Source of the DNA: Methanobrevibacter sp.
Lineage (GTDB): Archaea > Methanobacteriota > Methanobacteria > Methanobacteriales > Methanobacteriaceae
NCBI RefSeq assembly: GCF_017410345.1
Contig: NZ_JAFQQZ010000044.1
Span: 62,001-126,000, forward strand
Direction: 5' to 3'
DNA: 64,000 nt
Part shown: positions 47,300-58,277 of the stretch, in pieces
Layout: every line of letters starts with the position of its first letter
Position numbering within the stretch: the stretch's first letter is position 1
Notes under the pieces: model-generated
Seen by the model: the letters and a program-made list of their open reading frames with translations, nothing else
Database searches by the model: none
What the model was told of the DNA's origin: nothing
Program-made: the position numbers and the translations under genes

Positions 47300-47698
47300 T
47301 TATTTATTAAGCTTTTTCTCTTTCTCTTCAATTTCCTTGAGCATTTTTTCTAACTTTTTAAGTTCGGTTTGAGCTTCAAGACGAGCTAAACGTTCATTGA
47401 TTTCACTATGCAAGTATCCTACATTGCTCATGACTTCAGCAGTGGAATCCCTGATTTGAGTGAGTTGCGCTTGTTGCTCTTCAGGCAATTGAATCGGATT
47501 TTCCATAATGCGCTTGTTCTCTAAATCCTTTTCAACCATAGCTATTTTCTTAAGCTCAATTTCCTTTTCCATTAACTTTAAAGTGTTGTTAGATTGACTT
47601 ACCTTTTTCCATTGGCTTACTACAATAATTACAACAATAGCCAATATAACTACTAAAATAAGCATAAAGATTTGATCCGGAATGATTTCAGCAGCCAT
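47300..47698 (-). CDS. Membrane-anchored coiled-coil protein, 132 residues, unknown
   Basis: An N-terminal membrane helix (about 10-28, IFMLILVVILAIVVIIVV) is followed by about 100 residues of continuous helix with heptads, ending in LKKLEKMLKEIEEKEKKLNK. A strong GGAGGTAAATCT site precedes the ATG. It is the first gene of a pair with the 172-residue protein, and both are placed between adhesin genes. No family is recognised. Confidence 0.78.
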   Translation of the reverse strand: MAAEIIPDQIFMLILVVILAIVVIIVVSQWKKVSQSNNTLKLMEKEIELKKIAMVEKDLENKRIMENPIQLPEEQQAQLTQIRDSTAEVMSNVGYLHSEINERLARLEAQTELKKLEKMLKEIEEKEKKLNK

Positions 47699-47975
47699 AG
47701 ATTTACCTCCATAATAAACATAATTCTATCATATTTTTAAAAATCATAAAACTGATTGACATAAGAATTATTCAAATATAAATTAAAGATATTTAAATAA
47801 GAATAAGTATATTATATAATTAAGAGTATATAAAAATTTTTATATGAATGTTTAAGAATTTTGAATATGCCCATTAAATATGATTAACTAATGCTAAAAT
47901 TAAAGAATATTATTTAGAGTTAAATTAACTAAATAAAACTAGAATTAAAAAATACTATTAAACCAAAGTGATAAT

Positions 47976-48905
47976 ATGGTTGATGAAATCAAATCTTATG
48001 AAGAAGCCGGAAAGATCGTATCTAAAGTTAGATCAGATGCTTCAAAAATGATTCAAAACGGACTGCCGATTCTTGATCTTGTGGAATTTGTGGAAAGTGA
48101 AATATTAAAGGCCGGCGCGGGGATTGCATTCCCTTGCAACGTTTCCATAAACGAAATCACCGCCCATTACACCTCTCCTGCAGGAGACACCAACAAGATG
48201 GTCACAGGAGATCTGGTAAAGCTTGACCTTGGAGCGGAAGTGAACGGTTTCATTGCAGATTCCGCAGTTACAATAATGGTTCCTGGAGACAATCTGGAAG
48301 AAGTCTTCGATGAAGAGACATTGGAGCTCAATCAAAGAATCATCGATGCTTCAGCGGCAGGCCTTGAAGCTGCAATAAGCACCGTAAGGGCAGGAGTAAA
48401 GGTCTGTGATGTCGGCAGAGCAGTTGAAGAGGCAATTGCAGAGTACAATCTAAACCCGGTAAGAAACCTTACAGGACACAGCCTTGAACATTGGAACCTG
48501 CATGCAGGCATTTCTGTTCCGAATTATGACAATAACGATCCGACAATTCTTGAGGAAGGACAGGCTGTGGCAATCGAACCTTTTGCAACAAATGGCGAAG
48601 GTATTGTAAATGACTGCCCTCATGCATATATCTTTTCATTTTTACAGAATAAACCGTTCCGTATGAAAAATACTCAAAGGATGCTATCATATATTGAAAA
48701 GAATTATCGCTACTTGCCATTTAGTGGACGCTGGCTTACAGAAAACTTCAATGAAAGAAGAGTGAACTCTGGCCTTAAGCAATTAGGGGATGCCATGGCA
48801 ATTTATCCATATGCTGCCCTTAAGGAAAGAACAGGTGCATGGGTATCACAAAAGGAACATACCTTGATTGTTGAAAGTGATGGCTGTCAAATTACCACAC
48901 TATAA
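47976..48905 (+). CDS. map: Methionine aminopeptidase, type II
   Basis: A 309-residue metalloprotease that removes initiator Met from new proteins. It has the five metal ligands in context: KLDLGAEVNGFIADSA (Asp pair), TGHSLEHWNLHAG (His), EPFATNG (Glu) and KEHTLIVE (Glu), plus the type II insertion of about 60 residues before the last ligand. GTGATAAT precedes the ATG. Three bases after the stop begins a hairpin-tail element also found behind rnpB. Confidence 0.95.
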   Translation: MVDEIKSYEEAGKIVSKVRSDASKMIQNGLPILDLVEFVESEILKAGAGIAFPCNVSINEITAHYTSPAGDTNKMVTGDLVKLDLGAEVNGFIADSAVTIMVPGDNLEEVFDEETLELNQRIIDASAAGLEAAISTVRAGVKVCDVGRAVEEAIAEYNLNPVRNLTGHSLEHWNLHAGISVPNYDNNDPTILEEGQAVAIEPFATNGEGIVNDCPHAYIFSFLQNKPFRMKNTQRMLSYIEKNYRYLPFSGRWLTENFNERRVNSGLKQLGDAMAIYPYAALKERTGAWVSQKEHTLIVESDGCQITTL

Positions 48906-48907
48906 TT

Positions 48908-48978
48908 CAAGCTTTTTGACCTTCGGTCAAAAACCTTGACCAAAACTCTTATCCCTAGTTGGAAGCAAACCCCAACTA
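48908..48978 (+). repeat. Hairpin-plus-tail element after map (copy 2)
   Basis: CAAGC, hairpin TTTTTGACC-TTC-GGTCAAAAA, then CCTTGACCAAAACTCT and CCTAGT, the same layout as behind rnpB. A second hairpin follows, TAGTTGG (48956-48962) with CCAACTA (48972-48978). It is in the same orientation relative to the gene as copy 1. Confidence 0.7.
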
Positions 48979-49252
48979 TTACTATTTTCATATTTCGTTT
49001 TTAAACTTAAGAAATATTTTCTTTTTTTTAATTTTTTTATAATATATATAAATTAATTTTTTTACATACTCTTTTTTTTAAAATTAATTAATATTTAATC
49101 AAAAAATCTTTTTTTAAAAATAGTTAACTTATATAGATTAAAAAATTTATAAGAATTAGACAAAAATAGAATCAATTGATATGATTTAAAAAAAATAAAA
49201 AAAGGATCTAGGATTTGAGCTAATGCTCAAACACTAGATAAAATAAAACAAC
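48979..49252. other. AT-rich spacer between map and an adhesin gene
   Basis: The genes on both sides converge here. The stretch is AT-rich with several long T runs that could end transcription from the left. A small inverted repeat, ATCTAG (49205) and CTAGAT (49233), lies near the adhesin end and may terminate it. No gene is seen. Confidence 0.4.
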
Positions 49253-52200
49253 TTATTTTATTACAATTTTACCAGTCTTTTTAGTAACTGCTTTGTATTG
49301 GGTGTCACCTGCAAATTTAACTGTGTACTTAAAGGTACCTTTTTTAGTTAATTTAACTTTAAAGGTTGCTTTACCTTTTTTGTTGGTTTTTACAGTGTAT
49401 TTTTTCTTATTAACTGTTAAGGTAATTTTCTTGCTAGCGATAGCTTTACCTTTAGAGTTTTTAAGAGTAATTACAACTTTTTTGGTTTTTGCAGATTTTT
49501 TGAATGTCTTTTTAGGAGCAGTTATCTTGGTTTTCTCTTTGTTGAGTTTTACTTTAACTGATTTAGTGGATGCAGCGTAAACACTGTCAGCTGCAAATTT
49601 GATTTTTACAGTGTATGTTTTTGCAGCTTTCAATGCTAATTTAACAGTAGCAACACCTTTAGCATTGGTGGTTGCTTTGTAGGTTTTACCGTTTACGGTA
49701 AAGGAAACTGTTTTCTTAGCAAGAGGATTGCCGTTTGCATCTTTCAATGTTGCAGTTAATTTTTTGGTAGTTGCAGTAGCAAGGAAAGTTTTGCCAGATG
49801 CAGTTAATGCAGTTTTAACTTTATTAATGGTTATTTTTGCACTAGCATCAGCTCCTCTGTAATTATCATCACCTAAGTAGAATACTTCAGTGTTGTAAGT
49901 ACCTGACTTGTTAAGTGGGAATGATAATACAGCAACACCTTTAGCATCAGTGGTTAACTCATACATTTGACTGTTGAATACCACTTTTACAACTTGGTTT
50001 GCTAAAGCCATACCACCAGCAGTCTTTAAGGTAATTTGTAAGCTGCCATTTCCACTAGGAGCAGCGGTAACGGTAAGGTCACTTACTTCAATTACAGTGT
50101 CTAATCTGACTGCACTTACTTCAGAAACATCGTTATTGTTCATTTCAACATTAGTATTGCCGTCTCCAGATAAGACAGCTGCATTTGCAGTACCTAAGGT
50201 GTCAGAAGAGGTAATAGTAGTGTAGTCTCCACCATCGATAGCTACAGTGTTGTCTTCAATAGTTATTCCATCTTGATGGTTAATACCAATACCTACAGCA
50301 CCAGTACCTTTAGCATCAATTTCATTTGCACGGATGATTGTGCCACTACCAGAAGTGGTTGCAGTAATACCATAAGCCTGAGTGGCTGCATCTGCAGCAA
50401 TATTGTTGGATGTAATAACTGCATTGGTTAATTGATCGGTAGCAACACCATAAGCAGCACCGTTAGAGGTGGAACTAATAATGTTTCCATCAATTATTAC
50501 ATCATCAGATTCACTTACATAAATAGCTTCAGCCATCTTGGAACCACCATTTATGGTGATATTGTTTTCAAAGATGTTGATATTGTTGTTTCTGTTTTCA
50601 GATTTGTAGGTTTTGAAAACATCAATACCATAAAGATATCTGCAAGTTCCTGCCATGTTGATGGCATTATTATTTATGGAAATATCTTTACAGCCTGACA
50701 TACCGCTTTCAACTTCAATGGCATAAACAGATGAACCATATTTTGCACCGACTTTGTCAACAAAGTCAGGAACAGTGATCTTATTGTTGGAAATGGTTAC
50801 ATTTGTTACATCCTTAATGTAAATAATTCCAATGGATCCGGTAGTGTTGTCACCGGTGAATTCCATGTTCAATCCATCAATTACAGAATTGTCTGCACCT
50901 GCAACAAGGTTAATAGTAGTGTTGATTAAAGTTGAATCTTCACTTAAAGCTTTTATAGTGATAGGAGCATTTATTATCATTTTCTTATTGGATAAGTCAC
51001 CTAATAATAATGTGCTTTCTTGAGGTATGGTCTTAAGATTGCCTTTTTCATCAAAGAAAATATCATAAGTAGACTCATTAACTATAAATGCACCAGACTC
51101 GTCAACAGCAGAAACAATAGTATTATCGAAGATTACATAGTCCTCATCATTAGTATCTTCTGCAACAACGTTAGTGAAAATATTATTATTTTTCACATTA
51201 ACTTCATAATCTTCATCTTCAATACTTGCAGCTCTAGAATTGACATATATGGCAGTAGTTCCAACACCTATCATATCCTGAGAAGTTACTTCTTCACTGG
51301 AACCTCCAATGACGTTTATGTCATTATTAGAAATAGAACCATCATAGAAGATACCTCCAACTCCAATAACTCCTTTCTCAGAAGTAATGACAACATTATT
51401 GTCGGAAATTACAATATTCAATGGTAAAGCAAATAATTCTTCTTCATTAACATCATAACCAAAACTAATTACTGTAATACCATAAGCCATGTATTGTGTT
51501 TCAAGATTTACAATGTTGTTTTTAATCTCAACATTTGTTGGAGAATTGCTAGTTGGATCGTAGGAATATGCCATCATAGTATATGAAGTATCTGGCACTT
51601 GAATACCATATGCAAATGCATTACCTACTGATTTTACAGTTATATTGTTATTTTCAATTACTGAATCACTAACTTCTACATAGATTGCCGCATTGGATCC
51701 AGAAGTGGATGAAATATCTAAAACAATAGTGTTTCCAGAAATATTGAAGTTTGATGGAGTATCTGCAGCACCCCAGTTCATAGCATAAATACCATTACTG
51801 TAAGGAACATCACCTGTAACGGTGATATTATTATCGATGATTGCTAATCCATAAATGAAATTATGTGGGGAAATGGCTGTAAGAGTGTATACATTTGCAC
51901 TAGAATCTCCAACAAGGTCCATGGTATTTCCTTGAATAGTTATAAAAGTACAATATTCGGCAATGTCAACAGCACCTTTATTGGTGTTGGTGAAGGTTAA
52001 ACCTGAGATAGTAATGGAACCGACTAAACCATCAGCACCACCATCAAGATAAATAGTACCATCATTAATGAATCCTGCACCTTCTTTACCAGTGATAAGA
52101 ATATTAGAACCGGAATGGATTACAATATCCTTATCGGTTAAGGTATCAATGACCAAGGTGTAATCTCCAGATGGACTTAAGTAATCTTTAACAGTACCGT

Positions 52201-53629
52201 TTGCATAGAAGTAGATATCATAATTTCCATCATTAAGGACAACATAACTGGTTTCAAAAGTATTGTCTTCAATCACTAATGGATCATTTCCATCCTCATT
52301 TTTAGAAACTCTAATAGGATTTTCAGTTGTTTCAATTGTGTTTCCAGTTACAGTATTGTTAACATAATAACCCATATTATTATTAAAGTTATTAACAAAG
52401 ATAGCACAACTTTCATTACCGATATAACTATCAACATAAGCCGCAATAGGATTATGGTCCGCTTTGAGAGTAACTTTGTTGTCAACAATGCTCACATCGG
52501 AAGAATCTGCACAAATTCCAACACCTTCGGTTTGGGTTGTGATGTTTACTTCATTGCCAGAGATAATCATATCCTTAACAATTTTGCCATAATTTTCATC
52601 ATAAGGCCATAAGCTAATTACACTAATACCATAAGCCAAGTCAGCAGAATCCAATACTATGGTGTTATCCTTGATAGTTACATTATACGGTGAAGCCGCC
52701 CAAGGAACATTGAAGAATCCCCAAGAATCAGAAACTTGCATACCATAATTAGCGACACCTGCATTGTCAGTGACAACAGTGATATTGTTGCCTTCAATTA
52801 CTGAATTGATTATAGTGTCTAAATACATAGCCTCAGCCATACCGCCAAAAGCAGTGGAATGAATATTGATTTTATTATTAGCTACATAGAAATGCTCACC
52901 ATTGGCATCTCCGGAGCCAGCCCAATTAGCAAGATAATAGCATAAATCAATACCATAGGTATAGTAACCAGCACTTTCCATATTGATTTCATTATTTACA
53001 ATGATAGTTCCGTCAACATAACCATAGGTAACAATAGCCATAGGAGATCCGGCATAAGTATCATCATAAGTTAAATCAAACTTATTTTGAGCGATAGCAA
53101 CTCCATTAGCATATTGGTTAACAACTATAGCATCTTTGTTATTGTTAATGAAAGTTAACCCGGAAATTTGGACGGTACCGATTTTATCCTCAGTACCATC
53201 ACCAATGGTAATGGTACCGTCATTGATTATACCTGCTCCTTCCTTACCTTGGATGTAAACATTTTGGCCAGAAACAATTTTTATGTCCTTATTGGTTAAA
53301 GTACCAACGTTCAAATAGTAATTTCCGTCAGCACTTAACGCTTCAGTAGCGGTACCATCTTCATTGAAGTATGTGGAATAAGTGTCATCATCAAGATCAT
53401 AATTTACTGTATCATCCGGACCGCCACTGTCATCGCCAACAGTCTCATCTGCAGTATCTGCAGTACTTAAATCTTCTGCGACATCTGTAACTTCGACAGA
53501 TCCCTGAATGTCACCATCTTCAACAGCGACAAACCCGGAATCGTCTACAGATTCCGCACTTACAGCCCCAATAGCCATTATTGAAATCAATAAAACGGCT
53601 AAAACGACTGTGAATTTATTAAGCTTCAT
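49253..53629 (-). CDS. Giant adhesin-like protein with three beta-helix modules and Ig-like tail
   Basis: A 1458-residue secreted protein: signal peptide (1-25), acidic spacer, then three beta-helix modules, each opening with a cap (YFNEDGTATEAL, YFYANGTVKDYL, FFDEKGNLKTI) followed by GxLTNKDIxI-type strands. The first two modules share GKEGAGxINDGTI and are likely internal duplications. Three Ig-like repeats (about 1180-1458) end in the Lys-rich KTGKIVIK. No membrane anchor is present at the C-terminus, so wall attachment through the basic tail is inferred. AGAGGT precedes the ATG. Confidence 0.85.
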   Translation of the reverse strand: MKLNKFTVVLAVLLISIMAIGAVSAESVDDSGFVAVEDGDIQGSVEVTDVAEDLSTADTADETVGDDSGGPDDTVNYDLDDDTYSTYFNEDGTATEALSADGNYYLNVGTLTNKDIKIVSGQNVYIQGKEGAGIINDGTITIGDGTEDKIGTVQISGLTFINNNKDAIVVNQYANGVAIAQNKFDLTYDDTYAGSPMAIVTYGYVDGTIIVNNEINMESAGYYTYGIDLCYYLANWAGSGDANGEHFYVANNKINIHSTAFGGMAEAMYLDTIINSVIEGNNITVVTDNAGVANYGMQVSDSWGFFNVPWAASPYNVTIKDNTIVLDSADLAYGISVISLWPYDENYGKIVKDMIISGNEVNITTQTEGVGICADSSDVSIVDNKVTLKADHNPIAAYVDSYIGNESCAIFVNNFNNNMGYYVNNTVTGNTIETTENPIRVSKNEDGNDPLVIEDNTFETSYVVLNDGNYDIYFYANGTVKDYLSPSGDYTLVIDTLTDKDIVIHSGSNILITGKEGAGFINDGTIYLDGGADGLVGSITISGLTFTNTNKGAVDIAEYCTFITIQGNTMDLVGDSSANVYTLTAISPHNFIYGLAIIDNNITVTGDVPYSNGIYAMNWGAADTPSNFNISGNTIVLDISSTSGSNAAIYVEVSDSVIENNNITVKSVGNAFAYGIQVPDTSYTMMAYSYDPTSNSPTNVEIKNNIVNLETQYMAYGITVISFGYDVNEEELFALPLNIVISDNNVVITSEKGVIGVGGIFYDGSISNNDINVIGGSSEEVTSQDMIGVGTTAIYVNSRAASIEDEDYEVNVKNNNIFTNVVAEDTNDEDYVIFDNTIVSAVDESGAFIVNESTYDIFFDEKGNLKTIPQESTLLLGDLSNKKMIINAPITIKALSEDSTLINTTINLVAGADNSVIDGLNMEFTGDNTTGSIGIIYIKDVTNVTISNNKITVPDFVDKVGAKYGSSVYAIEVESGMSGCKDISINNNAINMAGTCRYLYGIDVFKTYKSENRNNNINIFENNITINGGSKMAEAIYVSESDDVIIDGNIISSTSNGAAYGVATDQLTNAVITSNNIAADAATQAYGITATTSGSGTIIRANEIDAKGTGAVGIGINHQDGITIEDNTVAIDGGDYTTITSSDTLGTANAAVLSGDGNTNVEMNNNDVSEVSAVRLDTVIEVSDLTVTAAPSGNGSLQITLKTAGGMALANQVVKVVFNSQMYELTTDAKGVAVLSFPLNKSGTYNTEVFYLGDDNYRGADASAKITINKVKTALTASGKTFLATATTKKLTATLKDANGNPLAKKTVSFTVNGKTYKATTNAKGVATVKLALKAAKTYTVKIKFAADSVYAASTKSVKVKLNKEKTKITAPKKTFKKSAKTKKVVITLKNSKGKAIASKKITLTVNKKKYTVKTNKKGKATFKVKLTKKGTFKYTVKFAGDTQYKAVTKKTGKIVIK

Positions 53630-53911
53630 AAATAAAACCTCTTTATAAATTCATAATACATATAATAGTTTTCTTAAAAAAATATTTTACAAAATAACCA
53701 AAATACTTGATAAATTTTGATTAATTATATATATTTATATAATAATTAAAAAGGTTTTCTATTATATTTTATAAAATATAAAATTTAATTGAAAAATTTA
53801 TAAAAAATATTTATGAATATAAGTGAATTTAAAAAAAATAAAATTAAAATAATGGATAAAATGTCAAAAATAAGAAAAAATAGTGAGAGAAAGAAAAATT
53901 AAGTGTCAAAA

Positions 53912-56900
53912 TTATCTAATCTTAACTTTAGCATTCTTATTTGCCTTAAGATAAGTGCTGTCTCCCGCAAACTTGACTGTAAACTTATAGGTTTTCTTTT
54001 TAGATAATTTTATCTTAACAGCGCCTATTCCCTTTTTATTTGTCTTTACAGTGTATTTCTTACCATTTACAGTAAAAGTTAATTTCTTATTGGCGATTGC
54101 CTTTCCACTTTTTGTCTTTAAGGTAGCGGTCAATTTCTTATTTTTAGATGATTTCTTATAGGATTTATCCTTTACAATAAGTTTTGTGCCAACCTTTTTA
54201 ACATAAAGCTTCAAGGTCTTGCTGATAGGGCTATAAACACTGTCTCCAGCATATTTGACTGTAACAGCATAAGTCTTAGCAATATTGACTTTCACTTTGG
54301 CCTTAGCGACTCCTTTTGAATTGGTATAGGCACTATAGGTCTTGCCATTAACAACAAAGCTAATCTTCTTGTTTTTAATAACTTTGCCATTTACATCCTT
54401 GAATGTTGCAGTCAAATACTTGTCTGCATTTACATAATATGATTTATTTGGAGCGGCCAAGCTTGCCTTCTGCTTGTTGACAGTCAATTTGGATGTTGAA
54501 AATGAAGCGCAATACTCACCATCACCAAGGAAACTGATCAAAAGAGTGTAGATTCCATAAGCATTGATACTGACTGGAAGCTTTGCCACCCCACTGGAAT
54601 CTGTGATAAGATTATAGATTACATTATTATAAAAAATATGAATTGATTTATTAGATAATAAAGCACCACTTCCATCTGATAATCTTACTTCAAAATGCTT
54701 AATGCAATTTCCATAAATGGCTTTATCCATAGCTGTGCAAACCAGATTATTGGCAACAATAACAGTTTCACTGCCATCATTGAAATTGATCTCATTGGAA
54801 CTGGAATCATCAAGCAAATAATACTTGATTTGCCCCATATTTTCTATCAAATCATTATTTTCTAGATTAATATTGTCTATAGGTTTGAACAATGGTCTTT
54901 CTGCAATGGATTTGACAAGACATATTGATTCCTCATCAACATCATCATTATTCTTTAGAAATGTGTTATTCTTGATATTGATGATTGGATAATCAAGACC
55001 TGTTGGATTTGTTGAATTTGTCAATAGGGATAAAACAAACAAGTCATTTTCTTTTAATATTACAGTCATGTCAAGTAAATTAACTGTACTCTTAGACAAT
55101 ATAATGAATAGGGGGTCATTATTGGAAACAAGCTGATTGGAACTTGAATCAATATTGTCCAATAAGATTCCTCCAACTAAACTAATGGATCTGTCAATTA
55201 TGATAGAATCTTTAATTGTATAAGGATTATTTCCTAAATAAACAGTATCCCCACTCTCTGAATTGTCAATTGCATTTTGAATGTCCTTTGCAGGATTATT
55301 GGAATGAATGATATTTACATAAGCATTATTTTCATATAATTTATTATTCTTTATATTTGAACTTGAAATTTCATTTAAATGAAGACCGTATGCAAGATTT
55401 CCATTTGAATAGATATTATTGGAGCTTATTTCCAAATTATCGCTATTTAAGACATTTATGCCACAAGTGATTCCATCTTCGCGACCATTGGATATGGATA
55501 GATTATTATTTAAAATGGACAATGCATATGTTATGTCGTTGTAATTGATTAATCCCTCATTAAGTGCAGAAATGGCTGAAATGGAATTTAAATCAGCATT
55601 TAAATTAAATATATTATTTAATAGTCTAATATTATCAGCGCTTTCATCTGATCCAATTATTTTAATGGCAGACAAGCTAGCATCTCCACCGACATTGGAA
55701 ACATCAAATTGATTATTTTCTATGATTAGATTACTGACCCCATCCTTAATTATTATAAATGAAAAGCCCTTATTTAAATTTCCATTTTCCAATTTAAATC
55801 TTAAATTAGAGATATTGGTATTTGAAGCCATATCCTCCAGTATTATAGTGGAATTATTGATTATGGAATCCTTATAAGGTAATATGGTTAATGGAATGTC
55901 AATTCTAATGGTCTCATTGCTTAAATCGGCAATCTTCAAGGTATCTCCCATTTCTATGTCCAAATCATCATAAAATCTTCCATCTGAATTAAAGATTGAA
56001 TCAAAATTAGCATCACTGACCATATATACGGTAATTTTCAATATGGAACCGTTAAGTGATTGAATATCTTCATCAGCCAATGTATTGATAATGTTCTCAC
56101 CGTAAAAGATGTAACTTCCATTATCGTTCAATATAGCAGGATTGTCTTCATTAATTGTAATAACATTATCCAACATGCTAATTCTTGAATTGTTTAGAAC
56201 TAAGGCATAACTTTTAGAGTTTATAGTTATTGTATTATTTATTAAACTAATATTCCGGGCATTGCCTATGTTGAATGCATTCTCTCCATTACGTATAACA
56301 ATCTGTAAATTTTCTATTCTAATATTATCACAACTCAAGATAAATGGCATATTTGTAATTTTTGAATTTTCCCCTATTATGGATATTTCCTTGTTTAATT
56401 TAATGGACGCAACTCTTGAATTTAAATTTCCTTTAAATATGAGGGTGTCTATTGATTTTAAATTCTTCAAATTCCCATTTGTATCAAATGCATTGAAGAA
56501 AGTGCCGCCGGTAACATATAGGCTATTATTAAATAAAGTGATTTGTGATTTTGATTCAACCTCAGAAAAATCAATGAAGGAGCTTGTACCCTCTAATATC
56601 TTGTTATTTTTAATGATTACATTATCAGGATATTTGGATTTTGATTGCATTTTAACTAAAATAGCTGTTCCATTTTTAGTGCCTATAGTGTTATTGGAAA
56701 CAGTGACGTTAGTCATATTTCCTCGAATATAAAGCCCATTTCCAGAAGTCATGTTAATGATATTATCTTGAATCAGTGTATTGGAAGCCGAAAGAGAAAA
56801 TTCAAATGCATGCTCTCCGCTGATGTTTTGAATCACATTGCCATAAGCGGTACAGTTTACAGTCACGTAAATGGCTGATCCGGTTATCTTGCTGTCATGA

Positions 56901-58033
56901 ATGGTGTTGTTTATGATTGTATTGTCATAGGAGGCATGAATTCCATACTCCCCACCGTCAGTACCATTGTTTCCTTCATAATAGCTACCAGCCAAGGCAT
57001 AGATGTCATTGCCTATTATCTCATTGAAGCTGCCTTCTGAATCCACTCCACGATACATTAAATAGATAGTATTGTTTATTGCCTTATTGTAATCCCCCAT
57101 GATATGAACACCATAGGCCCATGCTGAAGGGTTTGGCAGCCCTGTCTCTTCACTGATTGCAGAGGATCTGATTGTATTGTTGTAAATATTGTTGTAATTG
57201 GACTTTTCAAAACCATAGGTTGTCAAATAGATGCCATTTGAGTCCTTGATTGTAACATCATTGGAATAAATGTTATTGTAGTGAGACTCTCCAAGCAATA
57301 TTCCTGCACGTTTCCAGGACATGTTCATATAACCGGTGAAGGTGGTCTCAAAGACATTATCATGTATAATGCAGTAGGTGGAACCTACCAAAAGGGTTGG
57401 ATTACTGTTTGCGCCTGTGGAATAGGCATTACAGTTAAAGACATTCACATGACTTGAATACACCACATAAACGCAAGGATGCTTTTCAATGTCTACGGTA
57501 AAGCTTAGATTGGAAACGTCTGAATAGATGCTGGAGTTAACATTCTCATATTTTACTACACAATTATTAAGATAAGCGTTTCTTTGGCTGCTTGTGATTG
57601 AACATGGAATTGTGAATGTAAAGTTAACCTTTTTGAACTCGCCGGATAAATCAATGATATCCCCTGATTTGACTATGCTTGTATCCACATAGCCATTCTT
57701 GAAGTATTTTGAATAGTTGGAAGGGCTTATCTCATGTACATTTCCACTGGAACTAGCAGATAAAACCTCCTTATCCGTAGTTTCAACAGCCCCATTATAT
57801 GCAGCCAAATCATCATCTTCATTCTCATCAGACATTTGGTTGAAATTAGAGAGGGATGACTGGTCTTCCACTTCTTCATTCAATGAAACATCATCAATAG
57901 ACATCTCTTGAATATTGTTGTCATCACCAGCAAACTGAATATTATCACCATCTATTTCTGAAGCACTTGCAAATGAAATGCTTAAGATAATCAGAATGAT
58001 TGATAATATGCAAATTTTACTTAATCTTTTCAT
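53912..58033 (-). CDS. Giant adhesin-like beta-helix protein with Ig-like tail
   Basis: A 1373-residue surface protein. GGTGAAATC sets the ATG at 58033; an in-frame start 14 codons earlier is rejected because it precedes the signal peptide (KRLSKICILSIILIILSISFASA). After an acidic region come beta-helix modules opening with caps such as NYSKYFKNGYV, FFNAFDTNGNL and FDSIFNSDGRF. About 290 residues of Ig-like repeats close the protein, ending KKTYKFTVKFAGDSTYLKANKN. It lacks the CxDG repeat and a C-terminal anchor. It is the last of four adhesin-like genes before frh. Confidence 0.84.
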   Translation of the reverse strand: MKRLSKICILSIILIILSISFASASEIDGDNIQFAGDDNNIQEMSIDDVSLNEEVEDQSSLSNFNQMSDENEDDDLAAYNGAVETTDKEVLSASSSGNVHEISPSNYSKYFKNGYVDTSIVKSGDIIDLSGEFKKVNFTFTIPCSITSSQRNAYLNNCVVKYENVNSSIYSDVSNLSFTVDIEKHPCVYVVYSSHVNVFNCNAYSTGANSNPTLLVGSTYCIIHDNVFETTFTGYMNMSWKRAGILLGESHYNNIYSNDVTIKDSNGIYLTTYGFEKSNYNNIYNNTIRSSAISEETGLPNPSAWAYGVHIMGDYNKAINNTIYLMYRGVDSEGSFNEIIGNDIYALAGSYYEGNNGTDGGEYGIHASYDNTIINNTIHDSKITGSAIYVTVNCTAYGNVIQNISGEHAFEFSLSASNTLIQDNIINMTSGNGLYIRGNMTNVTVSNNTIGTKNGTAILVKMQSKSKYPDNVIIKNNKILEGTSSFIDFSEVESKSQITLFNNSLYVTGGTFFNAFDTNGNLKNLKSIDTLIFKGNLNSRVASIKLNKEISIIGENSKITNMPFILSCDNIRIENLQIVIRNGENAFNIGNARNISLINNTITINSKSYALVLNNSRISMLDNVITINEDNPAILNDNGSYIFYGENIINTLADEDIQSLNGSILKITVYMVSDANFDSIFNSDGRFYDDLDIEMGDTLKIADLSNETIRIDIPLTILPYKDSIINNSTIILEDMASNTNISNLRFKLENGNLNKGFSFIIIKDGVSNLIIENNQFDVSNVGGDASLSAIKIIGSDESADNIRLLNNIFNLNADLNSISAISALNEGLINYNDITYALSILNNNLSISNGREDGITCGINVLNSDNLEISSNNIYSNGNLAYGLHLNEISSSNIKNNKLYENNAYVNIIHSNNPAKDIQNAIDNSESGDTVYLGNNPYTIKDSIIIDRSISLVGGILLDNIDSSSNQLVSNNDPLFIILSKSTVNLLDMTVILKENDLFVLSLLTNSTNPTGLDYPIINIKNNTFLKNNDDVDEESICLVKSIAERPLFKPIDNINLENNDLIENMGQIKYYLLDDSSSNEINFNDGSETVIVANNLVCTAMDKAIYGNCIKHFEVRLSDGSGALLSNKSIHIFYNNVIYNLITDSSGVAKLPVSINAYGIYTLLISFLGDGEYCASFSTSKLTVNKQKASLAAPNKSYYVNADKYLTATFKDVNGKVIKNKKISFVVNGKTYSAYTNSKGVAKAKVKVNIAKTYAVTVKYAGDSVYSPISKTLKLYVKKVGTKLIVKDKSYKKSSKNKKLTATLKTKSGKAIANKKLTFTVNGKKYTVKTNKKGIGAVKIKLSKKKTYKFTVKFAGDSTYLKANKNAKVKIR

Positions 58034-58277
58034 GATTTCACCAAATAATCTAAATTTGAATTTAATTTTGTACAAATAAAATTTATTATATATATTAAAA
58101 TTTTTATTTTATTATATATTAATTATTTGATAATTTTTGAAAAAAGTATTAAAAAAAGTAAAATTATTGAAAAAGATGTTAAAATCTGAAAAAATAGAAA
58201 AAATCAATTTAGTTGTTAAATATACGAACAATTAAAAATTGTTTAAAAAAAAGTAAAAAGAAAAAAGAAAAGAGAGT

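Noticed and set aside
51020-51427. 135-codon plus-strand frame opposite an adhesin
   Set aside because: Antisense to Asn-rich beta-helix repeats; Ile/Asn composition and no ribosome binding site.
56262-56732. 156-codon plus-strand frame opposite an adhesin
   Set aside because: Antisense to beta-helix coding sequence, no supporting signals.
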